From Pusillimonas sp. UBA3987 (GTDB lineage Bacteria; Pseudomonadota; Gammaproteobacteria; Burkholderiales; Burkholderiaceae_B): DNA of 64,000 nt. Position 1 is the stretch's first letter; each line of letters begins with the position of its first letter. The notes under the pieces were generated by a model that was not told the origin of the DNA, did no database searches, and saw nothing but the letters and a program-made list of their open reading frames with translations. The translations under genes were made by a program, and so were the position numbers. The stretch lies in the NCBI GenBank assembly GCA_002384935.1, contig DGCD01000017.1:62001-126000 (forward strand), in the 5' to 3' direction. Positions 52,696-61,924 of this stretch are shown here, piece after piece.

Positions 52696-53181
52696 TCAGG
52701 AACGGAATAACAGTACGCTGACATTAGCGGCAATTCCTTCCTTGCGCCCAAGGTAACCCAGCCCCTCATTTGTCTTCGCCTTGATATTGACCTGGTCGGC
52801 GTCAATTTGCAGATCATCCGAAATATGTTGAATCATATCCGCGACATAAGGCGCCATTTTGGGTGCCTGCGCGTGGAGTGTGGCGTCGATATTGCCCACC
52901 ACCCAGCCCGTTTTGCGCACCAGCGAATAAGCCGTTCGCAACAGCAGACGACTGTCTGCCCCTTCAAAACGCGGGTCGGTATCGGGAAAATGACGGCCAA
53001 TATCTCCTAGGCCCGCTCCACCCAGCAAGGCGTCGGTCAGCGCGTGCAACAAGGCATCGGCATCTGAGTGTCCTTGCAGCCCCTTTTCATAGGGAATCGT
53101 CACACCGCCCAGAATCAAAGGGCGGCCCACAACAAGTGAATGGACATCAAACCCCTGCCCTACGCGAATAGACAAACTCAT
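52696..53181 (-). CDS. ispF: 2-C-methyl-D-erythritol 2,4-cyclodiphosphate synthase
   Basis: Fifth enzyme of the MEP isoprenoid pathway, converting CDP-ME-2-phosphate to the cyclodiphosphate with loss of CMP. The start at 53181 overlaps the ispD stop as ATGA (an ATG two codons earlier is also possible); length is 161 residues. The metal-binding FDVHSL motif near the N-terminus, the HSDADALLHALTDALLG loop, and the C-terminal TNEGLGYLGRKEGIAA motif are all present. It works on a product of IspE, which is not in this window. Confidence 0.95.
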   Translation of the reverse strand: MSLSIRVGQGFDVHSLVVGRPLILGGVTIPYEKGLQGHSDADALLHALTDALLGGAGLGDIGRHFPDTDPRFEGADSRLLLRTAYSLVRKTGWVVGNIDATLHAQAPKMAPYVADMIQHISDDLQIDADQVNIKAKTNEGLGYLGRKEGIAANVSVLLFRS

Positions 53182-53936
53182 AACCATTTTTCCATCAAAT
53201 CAAAATCACTTGGCCACGTTACCTTAAAGTTGCGCGGATCGCCCGGAATCAGGCGTGGCTCAACGCCGTAATGCTCGACAGCCGACGCTTCATCGGTAAT
53301 TTCAACGCTGGCACGGTACGCACGGACAAACGCATTATGCAAGAGGCCGGCAGGAAACATCTGGGGTGTTTGAGCCAGCCATAATGACTCCCGCGAGAGC
53401 GTTGCAGCAACGGCATAACGAAGCGCAGGCTTGCCGGCGGTGCCGGTTAAAACACACCCGTCAGTCGGCGTAAATGCGGCTGCCTTGTGGGCTTTTTTTA
53501 CTGTATCTGCAACCGGCAGGGCCAATAAACCACCCTGCTGTTCATACAGACAAGTATCAATCAGGAGCTTCAAACTGGATAGCGGCAAACCTGGTCGCGC
53601 AGCATCGTGGACCAAAACCCAATCGTCATTGCCTAGCCCGGCATCAACCAGCCCTGCGGACACGGTTTCGGCGCGTGTTTGCCCGCCCACCGGACGCACA
53701 ACCACCCTCTCCAGACCTTCAAGCACGGCCTGGGCCCGCAGATCGCCCGGAGCGACGACAACCCTGACTTGTTCAACCCGCGAATCGGCCAACACCGCCT
53801 GTACCGACCAGCGCAACATTGGCTTGCCCTTGAGCAATCGATACTGCTTGGGCACGACATTGTCGGCGGTAGAGGTATCCAGGGCGCGCTGCCCCACTCC
53901 GGCGGCGGGCACAATCGCAATAATTTTCTTCGACAT
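53178..53936 (-). CDS. ispD: 2-C-methyl-D-erythritol 4-phosphate cytidylyltransferase
   Basis: Makes CDP-methylerythritol from MEP and CTP, the third step of the MEP pathway. The 252-residue Rossmann-like transferase starts IIAIVPAAGVGQRAL (the CTP loop; the usual second Gly-x-Gly is GVG), with PKQYRLL, HDAARP and the C-terminal DFDLMEKW. Its stop overlaps the ispF start, so the two are coupled. It is only 17 bases from mfd on the opposite strand, so their promoters must lie in each other's coding sequence or overlap. Confidence 0.94.
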   Translation of the reverse strand: MSKKIIAIVPAAGVGQRALDTSTADNVVPKQYRLLKGKPMLRWSVQAVLADSRVEQVRVVVAPGDLRAQAVLEGLERVVVRPVGGQTRAETVSAGLVDAGLGNDDWVLVHDAARPGLPLSSLKLLIDTCLYEQQGGLLALPVADTVKKAHKAAAFTPTDGCVLTGTAGKPALRYAVAATLSRESLWLAQTPQMFPAGLLHNAFVRAYRASVEITDEASAVEHYGVEPRLIPGDPRNFKVTWPSDFDLMEKWL

Positions 53937-53953
53937 AACAAACCGATTTTATA

Positions 53954-56900
53954 ATGCACAGTGAAATGACAACTGAAATATTTTCCGACGCTCAAGTCGT
54001 CCCCAATTTGCTGCCCTCCTTGCCTGAACTGCTCAAGGCCGTCAAACCCGGTGCGCGATATGCCATACCGCCACCGGCCGGCTCGGGCGACGCATGGTTA
54101 CTTGCCGAACTCAGTACACAGGCCAAGCGTCCTATTCTCGTTCTTTGCGCCGAACCATTAACCGCGCAACGCCTGGCCGACGAAATTCACTTATTCAACC
54201 CCGACTTGAAAGTCAGGCCGTTACCCGACTGGGAAACGCTGCCTTACGATGGGTTTTCGCCGCATCAGGACCTCATTTCAGAGCGGCTGCACACGCTGCA
54301 TGCCCTGATGCAGCAAAAGGTCGACATCCTGACCGTGCCCGTCAGCACGGCGCTATACCGTCTGCCCCCGCCCTCATTCCTGGCAGCATATACCTTTTCC
54401 TTTCGGCAGGGAGACTCGCTGAATGAAGAAGCGTTGCGGCAACAACTCATGTTGGCCAACTATACGCATGTGAGTCAGGTTACCGCACCCGGAGAATTCA
54501 GCATCCGCGGTGGGCTGATCGACCTTTTCCCCATGGGCTCGGCTGTACCGTATCGCATCGACTTGTTCGATGATGAGATTGAAACCATTCGCAGCTTTGA
54601 CGTTGACACGCAACGCAGTATTTATCCGGTCAAAGAAGTCCAGCTCTTGCCAGGGCGGGAATTCCCCATGGACGAAGAGGCTCGTAATCAATTCCGCGCC
54701 CGCTTTCGCGAGATTTTCGAAGGAGATCCTTCGCGGGCCCTGCCTTATCGCGATATCGGAAACGGCATTGCATTCGCCGGGGTGGAATATTACTTGCCGC
54801 TTTTTTTTGAACAAACGGCCACTTTGTTTGATTACCTAAGCGCCAATACCCTTGCCGTGACTGTAGGCCTGGTTGAAAACGCCATTACTCACTTCACCCA
54901 GGATACCCACAGCCGTTACCAATTCCTGAAAAGTGACCGGGAACGGCCCGTTCTGCCCCCGTCAGCCCTCTTTCTTGATGCGGAAACCTTTTTTCAGCAT
55001 CTCGGCGGTTTCGCCCGGGTCAGCGTGGGAGACGAAGGTCAACATGCTGAAATTCAGGCCAATCCGGATGTCGCGGTTGCGCGGCGTGCGGATGACCCGC
55101 TAGCCAAACTGCGCCACCTGGTAACCCACTCCAGTGGACACATCCTTCTTTGCGCCGACTCGGCCGGTCGTCGTGAAACCTTGCTGCAGATGCTCACTGA
55201 GTTTGATTTACGGCCCGATGCGGTCATCGACTCCCTGAACGACGCGTTGCGACATGCGCCCGGCTTCATTCTTACAGTCGCCCCCCTGGATCGCGGCTTT
55301 CAAATGCCGCACGTGCCACTCACGCTGTTGACTGAAAACAATCTGTACCCCGGCCATACACACGGGGTACGACGCCAGCGACGCGGCCAGGAGCGCGGCA
55401 GCAACGTTGAAGCCATGGTCCGCGATTTATCCGAATTGCGCGAAGGTGATCCGGTCGTGCATATAGACCATGGCATCGGACGCTACAAAGGCCTGATCAA
55501 CATGGACCTGGGTGAAGGAACGATGGAGTTCCTGCACCTCGAGTACGCATCCGGCAGTACCCTGTATGTGCCGGTTTCTCAACTGCATGTGATTTCGCGC
55601 TACAGTGGCACCGACCCCGAGCACGCTCCACTGCATCAGCTGGGTTCAGGCCAATGGGACAAAGCGCGGCGCAGGGCCGCAAAGAATGTACGTGATGCCG
55701 CCGCCGAGCTGCTGGCGCTTTACGCCATGCGTGCTGCGCGCCACGGTCATCAGTTCAAACTGCCCGTGACCGATTACGAAACCTTTGCCGAGGGTTTCGG
55801 TTTCGAAGAAACGATTGATCAGGCCAACGCAATTGAGGCCGTGCTTCAAGAAATGACCTCCGACAAACCCATGGACCGACTGGTATGTGGCGATGTCGGC
55901 TTTGGCAAAACCGAGGTCGCCCTGCGAGCCGCCTTTCTTGCCGTGGCCAATGGCAAGCAAGTCGCGTTGCTCTGCCCCACAACGCTGCTTGCCGAGCAAC
56001 ACGCGCATACTTTCTCTGATCGTTTCGCCGACTGGCCGGTCAATATTGTCGAGCTCTCCCGGTTTCGTTCCACCAAAGAAGTAAACGCAGCGATCGAAGG
56101 ACTCAAAAACGGCAAAGTGGACATCGTGATCGGCACACACAAAATCCTGTCCAAAGACGTCAAATACAAATCGCTGGGCCTGGTCATCATCGACGAAGAA
56201 CATCGTTTCGGAGTCCGCCAGAAAGAGGCGCTGAAGGCCCTTCGGGCCGAAGTCGATGTATTGACGTTAACCGCCACCCCGATTCCCCGCACCCTGGGGA
56301 TGTCGCTTGAAGGCATCCGTGACTTCTCGGTTATCGCTACCGCACCGCAAAAACGGCTGGCCATCAAGACGTTCGTACGCCGCGAAGATGGCAGCACCAT
56401 TCGGGAAGCCGTCTTGCGCGAACTCAAACGGGGCGGCCAGGTTTACTTCTTGCACAACGAAGTCGACACCATCCATAATCGCCGGGCGCGACTGGAAGAA
56501 CTGGTTCCGGAAGCCCGCGTCGCGGTGGCACACGGCCAGATGCCCGAGCGTGAGCTGGAAAATGTCATGAAGGGCTTTTATCAGCAACGCTTCAATGTGT
56601 TGCTGTGCACCACTATTATTGAAACGGGTATCGACGTTCCCAGTGCCAACACCATTATCATCCACCGCGCCGACCGTCTGGGGCTGGCCCAGTTGCATCA
56701 ATTGCGCGGCCGGGTTGGTCGTTCCCATCACCAGGCCTACGCCTACCTGTTAACGCCGGGCGAAGATGCCATTACAAGCAACGCCAAGAAAAGACTTGAA
56801 GCCATTCAGGCCATGGAAGAACTGGGCTCAGGCTTTTTCCTGGCCATGCACGACCTGGAAATCCGAGGAACAGGCGAGGTCCTGGGAGAGTCGCAATCGG

Positions 56901-57457
56901 GCAATATTCAGGAAGTCGGTTTCGCAATGTACTCTGATATGCTCAATACCGCAGTCAAGGCACTTAAAAATGGCGAAGAGCCCGATCTGGAATCTCCTTT
57001 CGATAACAAGTGCGAAGTTAACCTGCACGCGCCCACGTTATTGCCGGCCGACTACTGTCCGGATGTCCACGCGCGTCTTGGGCTTTACAAAAAAATGGCA
57101 CATGCAACCTGCGCCGAAGACCTTACGTCGATTCAAGAGGAGTTGATTGACCGTTACGGCAAACTGCCTGACGCGGCCCGCACTTTGCTTGCCTCTCATC
57201 AATTGCGCCTGATCGCCGAACCATTGGGCATTACAAAAATCGACGCGGGAGAAGCGCAGGCGCTTATTCAGTTCTCTGCCAAACCCAACGTCGATCCGGT
57301 GAAAATTATTGAACTGGTGCAAAGTCAGCGTCACGTTAAACTGGCGGGGCAGGATAAATTGAAAATTACAATGAAACCTGTCGAGAAAAACACCTCGGCA
57401 GAACCTATCGAGACCAGGATAACCGCCCTGCGCAGCATTCTGAAAGCGCTCGAATAG
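53954..57457 (+). CDS. mfd: Transcription-repair coupling factor Mfd
   Basis: A 1167-residue ATP-dependent translocase that removes stalled RNA polymerase and recruits UvrA. Domains in order are a UvrB-homology module (about 25-350), the RNA-polymerase-interaction domain (about 480-560; RDLSELREGDPVVHIDHGIGRY), the helicase module with Walker A GDVGFGKTEVA (about 647-657), DEEHRFGV (Walker B), and GRVGRSHHQAYAYLL, then a C-terminal UvrA-blocking domain. Two ATG codons near the start (53954 and 53966) are both possible; a TATAAT overlaps the first. Confidence 0.96.
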   Translation: MHSEMTTEIFSDAQVVPNLLPSLPELLKAVKPGARYAIPPPAGSGDAWLLAELSTQAKRPILVLCAEPLTAQRLADEIHLFNPDLKVRPLPDWETLPYDGFSPHQDLISERLHTLHALMQQKVDILTVPVSTALYRLPPPSFLAAYTFSFRQGDSLNEEALRQQLMLANYTHVSQVTAPGEFSIRGGLIDLFPMGSAVPYRIDLFDDEIETIRSFDVDTQRSIYPVKEVQLLPGREFPMDEEARNQFRARFREIFEGDPSRALPYRDIGNGIAFAGVEYYLPLFFEQTATLFDYLSANTLAVTVGLVENAITHFTQDTHSRYQFLKSDRERPVLPPSALFLDAETFFQHLGGFARVSVGDEGQHAEIQANPDVAVARRADDPLAKLRHLVTHSSGHILLCADSAGRRETLLQMLTEFDLRPDAVIDSLNDALRHAPGFILTVAPLDRGFQMPHVPLTLLTENNLYPGHTHGVRRQRRGQERGSNVEAMVRDLSELREGDPVVHIDHGIGRYKGLINMDLGEGTMEFLHLEYASGSTLYVPVSQLHVISRYSGTDPEHAPLHQLGSGQWDKARRRAAKNVRDAAAELLALYAMRAARHGHQFKLPVTDYETFAEGFGFEETIDQANAIEAVLQEMTSDKPMDRLVCGDVGFGKTEVALRAAFLAVANGKQVALLCPTTLLAEQHAHTFSDRFADWPVNIVELSRFRSTKEVNAAIEGLKNGKVDIVIGTHKILSKDVKYKSLGLVIIDEEHRFGVRQKEALKALRAEVDVLTLTATPIPRTLGMSLEGIRDFSVIATAPQKRLAIKTFVRREDGSTIREAVLRELKRGGQVYFLHNEVDTIHNRRARLEELVPEARVAVAHGQMPERELENVMKGFYQQRFNVLLCTTIIETGIDVPSANTIIIHRADRLGLAQLHQLRGRVGRSHHQAYAYLLTPGEDAITSNAKKRLEAIQAMEELGSGFFLAMHDLEIRGTGEVLGESQSGNIQEVGFAMYSDMLNTAVKALKNGEEPDLESPFDNKCEVNLHAPTLLPADYCPDVHARLGLYKKMAHATCAEDLTSIQEELIDRYGKLPDAARTLLASHQLRLIAEPLGITKIDAGEAQALIQFSAKPNVDPVKIIELVQSQRHVKLAGQDKLKITMKPVEKNTSAEPIETRITALRSILKALE

Positions 57458-57519
57458 CCGCTCATCGGGCATGACTGCCCACAACAGACTCTTTTACTTT
57501 AAACACTATCGTCTATGCC

Positions 57520-58365
57520 ATGACCCATCTTGTAATTCAAGCACCCGGTTTAAACCCTTCTCATGTTGAAAAGATTGCAGCCGTGGCGCAGGCAGAAAGT
57601 ATCCAGCGCATAAGCAGCACGGCCAGTTGCCTGCAAAACATCAATATTGAAGAACAGACCCTGGTTACGCAAACATGCGAGGAACTCGGTGTCGATGGCG
57701 CGTTTCTCGAGGCGATCAAGCCCCTGTCGGACTGCCGTGTGCTGGCCATGGACATGGACTCGACACTCATCAACATTGAATGTATCGATGAGATTGCCGA
57801 TATGGTTGGCCGCAAGCCTGAAGTTGCAGCCATTACCGAAGCCGCCATGCGGGGGGAAATAAAAGACTTTGCCGAGAGCCTGCAGCGCCGCGTGGCTTTG
57901 CTCCAGGGGGTTTCCATAGCAGATCTGGATCGGGTCTTCGAGGAACGGCTGCGTTTGAACGCAGGTGCCGAAAAACTGATTCAGGCGGCGCAAGCTGCAG
58001 GGCTGAAAACCATGCTGGTATCGGGCGGCTTTACGCTTTATACCGATCGTCTTAAAGAAAAACTGGGGCTTGATTTCGCTTTTGCCAACACGCTTGAAAT
58101 AGAACGGGGAAAGCTCACCGGGAAGGTTCTGGGCGATATTGTAGATGCACAAGGAAAAGCCAGGCATTTAACCTGGCTCGCCCAAACGACACAAGCTGAA
58201 CCTGGCCAGATCATTGCACTTGGAGACGGCGCAAATGATTTGAAAATGCTCGCCCTATCGTATTATTCGGTGGCTTATCGGGCCAAACCCATTGTGCGGC
58301 AACAGACGCGGTTCAGTTTGAATGTAAGCGGCCTTGACGGCGTGCTTAACTGGTTCACGCAATAA
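57520..58365 (+). CDS. serB: Phosphoserine phosphatase
   Basis: Last step of serine synthesis. The 281-residue protein has an N-terminal ACT-like module (about 1-65) and a HAD phosphatase domain with nucleophile D78 and acid D80 in MDMDSTLINIECIDEIADM. The VSGGFTLYTD motif (S/T site) and the GDGANDLKML metal site follow. It is 62 bases after mfd and could be cotranscribed. Its stop directly abuts the stop of the DUF2818 gene on the other strand. Confidence 0.95.
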   Translation: MTHLVIQAPGLNPSHVEKIAAVAQAESIQRISSTASCLQNINIEEQTLVTQTCEELGVDGAFLEAIKPLSDCRVLAMDMDSTLINIECIDEIADMVGRKPEVAAITEAAMRGEIKDFAESLQRRVALLQGVSIADLDRVFEERLRLNAGAEKLIQAAQAAGLKTMLVSGGFTLYTDRLKEKLGLDFAFANTLEIERGKLTGKVLGDIVDAQGKARHLTWLAQTTQAEPGQIIALGDGANDLKMLALSYYSVAYRAKPIVRQQTRFSLNVSGLDGVLNWFTQ

Positions 58366-58881
58366 TTACCGGCGACGCAACAAGTAGCGATAAACGTAAC
58401 CGGGGTAGGCCATTACCAGGAAAAGACTCAACGTAATTACGTAGAACTCCCAGGTTTGCTGAAAAACATTGCCCATACTGGCCTCGAAAGCAAAGGCCAG
58501 TAGGCCGATCAGGCAGTAAAAAACGAAGACTTCGCACATGCGCAACAAAAACGGCTTGAAGCCTGTTTTGTGCGCACGCACGCCTGGGTAGGCCAGAACC
58601 GCGCCAAACAGCAAGCCCATGACGACAACACGCAAAACCAGGCCAAAAGGCCCAGCAATGCTTTGGCCAATCCAGCGCCATGTAATCCACCCGAGGACCA
58701 CCAGCACGGCAAAAAACAGCAGCGACTCCAGCCAGCGCAGCGGCCCGCCTGGAAAACGCCCGCCCGGCGCCGACCACGGCACCACCAGGTATGACCGCTC
58801 GACCAGAAAGGGCAAGTTTGCCGTCACTAACGACAAACCCACTAAAAGCACAATGGCAAGCGTGATATCCATACCCGGCAT
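58366..58881 (-). CDS. DUF2818 family membrane protein
   Basis: A 171-residue protein with five hydrophobic segments. The C-terminal part (TGFKPFLLRMCEVFVFYCLIGLLAFAFEASMGN... AYPGYVYRYLLRRR) fits DUF2818, a family of unknown function that follows nuoN in many Burkholderiales. A central region (about 35-80) seems to be an extension relative to the roughly 100-residue homologues I know. Whether it serves complex I is not established. It is 46 bases after nuoN. Confidence 0.82.
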   Translation of the reverse strand: MPGMDITLAIVLLVGLSLVTANLPFLVERSYLVVPWSAPGGRFPGGPLRWLESLLFFAVLVVLGWITWRWIGQSIAGPFGLVLRVVVMGLLFGAVLAYPGVRAHKTGFKPFLLRMCEVFVFYCLIGLLAFAFEASMGNVFQQTWEFYVITLSLFLVMAYPGYVYRYLLRRR

Positions 58882-58927
58882 GTTCCGTTAAATTACGCTA
58901 CGTTAAAGCTCAAGCAAAACAAAATGC

Positions 58928-60412
58928 TTAAAACCCGAGTGAGCTGTCGATAACCGCAACGCACAATGCCATCAAACCACCCGGCAAAATACCCAGAACC
59001 AGAATCGCCAGCCCGTTCACCGACATTAACGTGCTGGATACCGTTCCGGCTGGCACAGCAGGTGCGCCTTCTTCCGGCTCGTCGAAGTACGCCACTTTTA
59101 CAACGCGCAGATAATAAAACGCGCCAATAAGCGAGAACAGCACGGCAATGACGGCAACCGCCACGTGTCCGGCCCCGATCAACGCCTGAAGCACCGTCAG
59201 CTTGGCATAGAACCCGGCCAGCGGTGGAATACCGGCCAGCGAAAACATGGTCAGTAAAAGAATGCCGGCCAGCAGTGGGCTGCGCTGATTCAGCCCCTTC
59301 AAATCGGAAATTTCCTCGCACTCGAAGCCCTGGCGGCTCAGCAGCAAAATAATACCGAACGAGGCAAGCGTGGTAAGCACGTAAACCAACATATAAAACA
59401 GCGCAGCACCGTAGGCCTCTGTAGACACAAGCGGCTGGTCTTGCGTCACGCCGGACAGCAGACCCAGGAACACAAACCCCATATGCGAGATCGTGGAATA
59501 GGCCAGCATGCGCTTGAAGTTGGTTTGCACGATCGCAGTCAAGTTCCCGATGGCAAGCGAAAGCACCGCCAGAATCATAAGCATCGGCTGCCAATCGCTT
59601 GAAAGGCCATGCAAACTGTCAACCAGCAAACGCATTACGATAGCAAACGCCGCAATCTTCGGCGCGGCGCCTACGATAAGCGTCACCGACGTGGGTGCAC
59701 CCTGGTACACATCGGGCACCCACATATGAAACGGCACCGCACCCAGCTTGAACGCCAAACCCGCCACGACAAAAACAAGCCCGAAAACCAAAGGTAACGT
59801 TTCGGCCTGATCGCTTTCGATTACCTGTGCAATACCGGCCAGATCAAGCGTAGCGGTGGCGCCGTAAAGCATCGACAAACCATACAGCAATATGCCTGAG
59901 GCCAGAGAGCCCAGTACGAAATACTTCATGGCCGACTCTGTCGACTGGACATGATCACGACGCAATGCAATCAGCGCGTACAGGGCAAACGACATCAGCT
60001 CGATGCCCAGATACACGGTCAGCAAATTACCGGCCGAGATCATGACCATCTGGCCCAAAAGCGCAAACAATGTAAGTGTGTAGAACTCGCCGCCACGCGC
60101 CATCATGTCGCGTTTCTCGGCATACTCGCGCCCGTAGATCAACGTGATTGCAACAGCGATATAAGATGCAATTTTCAGAAAATGCGATAACTCATCAACC
60201 ACATACAGGCCGCTGAAGGTGGCCCCCTCGATACCCTGCATCCACTGATAGGCACTGACAGCGGTCAGTATGCCCAGCGTGGCCAAGGTTAACCCATACG
60301 TGCGCAAACGGGTCTGGCTGTCGCTGAACGCATCGATCAGGAGTACGGCCATGGCCAAAATCAAGAGCAGGATCTCGGGTAATGCCATAGAGAACAAAAA
60401 TTGATATTGCAT
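58928..60412 (-). CDS. nuoN: NADH-quinone oxidoreductase subunit N
   Basis: One of three antiporter-like proton-pumping subunits of respiratory complex I. The 494-residue protein has about 14 hydrophobic segments. Diagnostic stretches are LLSFALYALIALRR, KYFVLGSLASGILLYGLSMLYG, FKLGAVPFHMWVPDVYQGAP and LLAYSTISHMG. It lies last of the nuo genes, 12 bases after nuoM, and precedes the DUF2818 gene. Confidence 0.97.
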   Translation of the reverse strand: MQYQFLFSMALPEILLLILAMAVLLIDAFSDSQTRLRTYGLTLATLGILTAVSAYQWMQGIEGATFSGLYVVDELSHFLKIASYIAVAITLIYGREYAEKRDMMARGGEFYTLTLFALLGQMVMISAGNLLTVYLGIELMSFALYALIALRRDHVQSTESAMKYFVLGSLASGILLYGLSMLYGATATLDLAGIAQVIESDQAETLPLVFGLVFVVAGLAFKLGAVPFHMWVPDVYQGAPTSVTLIVGAAPKIAAFAIVMRLLVDSLHGLSSDWQPMLMILAVLSLAIGNLTAIVQTNFKRMLAYSTISHMGFVFLGLLSGVTQDQPLVSTEAYGAALFYMLVYVLTTLASFGIILLLSRQGFECEEISDLKGLNQRSPLLAGILLLTMFSLAGIPPLAGFYAKLTVLQALIGAGHVAVAVIAVLFSLIGAFYYLRVVKVAYFDEPEEGAPAVPAGTVSSTLMSVNGLAILVLGILPGGLMALCVAVIDSSLGF

Positions 60413-60424
60413 AATGATTCAGGC

Positions 60425-61924
60425 CTACAGTTTCGAAACAGAGACATGTTGCAGCAGCGCCTCAACCGAGACATGCATGACGTCGGTAAATGGCTTCGGA
60501 TAGATACCCATATACAGCACAGCAACCGCCATCACGCCCAGAATAAGGAATTCACGTGCGTTGATGTCCGACATGCCACGCACCTCGTCGTTGGTTATGT
60601 CGCCAAATGCCACTCGCTTAACCATCCACAAGGAGTAGGCGGCGCCCAGAATCAATGCGGTGGCCGCCAACAGCCCAATCCAGAAGTTATATTCAACAGC
60701 ACCCATAATGACAGTGAATTCGCCCACAAAACCACTGGTTGCCGGCAACCCGGCATTGGCCATGGAAAACAGCACAAACAGGGTGACAAAGCGCGGCATG
60801 ACATTCACCACCCCGCCATATGCGTCGATGCGGCGAGTGTGCATGCGATCATAAAGCACGCCGATACACAGGAACATCGCACCGGAAACAAAACCGTGCG
60901 AAACCATCTGAACGATAGCCCCTTCCACGCCGGCAGTGTTGAAAATGAAAAACCCCAGGGTCACAAAGCCCATATGCGCCACCGAAGAGTACGCCACCAG
61001 TTTTTTCATGTCGTCTTGCACAATGGCGACCAGGCCAATGTATATCACTGCAATCAACGACAGTGAAATCATGAGCCAGGCGAGATCTTGCGATGCATCG
61101 GGCGCGATCGGCAGCGAAAAACGCAAGAAACCATAAGCGCCCAGCTTCAACATGATGGCAGCCAGCACTACCGACCCCCCCGTCGGTGCTTCAACGTGCG
61201 CATCGGGTAACCAGGTATGTACCGGCCACATCGGCACTTTCACAGCGAAGGCAGCCAGCATTGCCAGGAAGATCAGCACTTGAGGGGTGTAGGCCAGCGG
61301 CAGTTGATGCCAGGTTTGAATATCGAAAGAGCCGCCGGAGGCGTGCCACAAATAGATGAACGCAACCAACGTGAGTAACGAACCCAACAAGGTGTACAGA
61401 AAAAACTTGAATGCCGCATATACCCGATTCGGACCGCCCCATGCCCCGATAATGATGTACATGGGTATCAGGGTGGCTTCGAAGAAAACATAAAACAGCA
61501 GACCGTCGAGCGCGGCAAACACACCCACCATCAAACCCGACAAAATCAGGAATGCAGCCATATACTGCGCCACTTTGCGCGTAATGACTTCCCAACCTGC
61601 CACCACCACAATAATGGTAATAAACGCGGTCAACAGCACAAACCACAGGGAGATTCCATCGATGCCGAGGTGGTAATTAACGGCAAACGTTTCAATCCAG
61701 GGAGATTTTTCCACGAACTGCATGTCGGCTGTGTTGTTGTTGAAACCGACATACAAGGGCAAAGTGACCAGAAAGCCCAGAACCGCACCCGCCAATGACA
61801 GCCAGCGCGTCAGGCCAGGCCGGTCGTCGCGGCCCAGTAGCAGCACCAGAAGGCCTGCCACTATGGGCACAAAAATCGACAAGGTAAGCCAAGGAAGAGA
61901 GGAAGACGCCATATCGCTAGCCAT
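60425..61924 (-). CDS. nuoM: NADH-quinone oxidoreductase subunit M
   Basis: Antiporter-like membrane subunit of complex I, 499 residues, about 14 hydrophobic segments. Conserved NuoM features include FFEATLIPMYIIIGAWGGPNRVYAA, KVPMWPVHTWLPDAHVEAPT and LVAYSSVAHMGFVTLG. Its ATG overlaps the nuoL stop by one base (TGATG), so NuoL and NuoM are translated in a coupled way. Confidence 0.97.
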   Translation of the reverse strand: MASDMASSSLPWLTLSIFVPIVAGLLVLLLGRDDRPGLTRWLSLAGAVLGFLVTLPLYVGFNNNTADMQFVEKSPWIETFAVNYHLGIDGISLWFVLLTAFITIIVVVAGWEVITRKVAQYMAAFLILSGLMVGVFAALDGLLFYVFFEATLIPMYIIIGAWGGPNRVYAAFKFFLYTLLGSLLTLVAFIYLWHASGGSFDIQTWHQLPLAYTPQVLIFLAMLAAFAVKVPMWPVHTWLPDAHVEAPTGGSVVLAAIMLKLGAYGFLRFSLPIAPDASQDLAWLMISLSLIAVIYIGLVAIVQDDMKKLVAYSSVAHMGFVTLGFFIFNTAGVEGAIVQMVSHGFVSGAMFLCIGVLYDRMHTRRIDAYGGVVNVMPRFVTLFVLFSMANAGLPATSGFVGEFTVIMGAVEYNFWIGLLAATALILGAAYSLWMVKRVAFGDITNDEVRGMSDINAREFLILGVMAVAVLYMGIYPKPFTDVMHVSVEALLQHVSVSKL

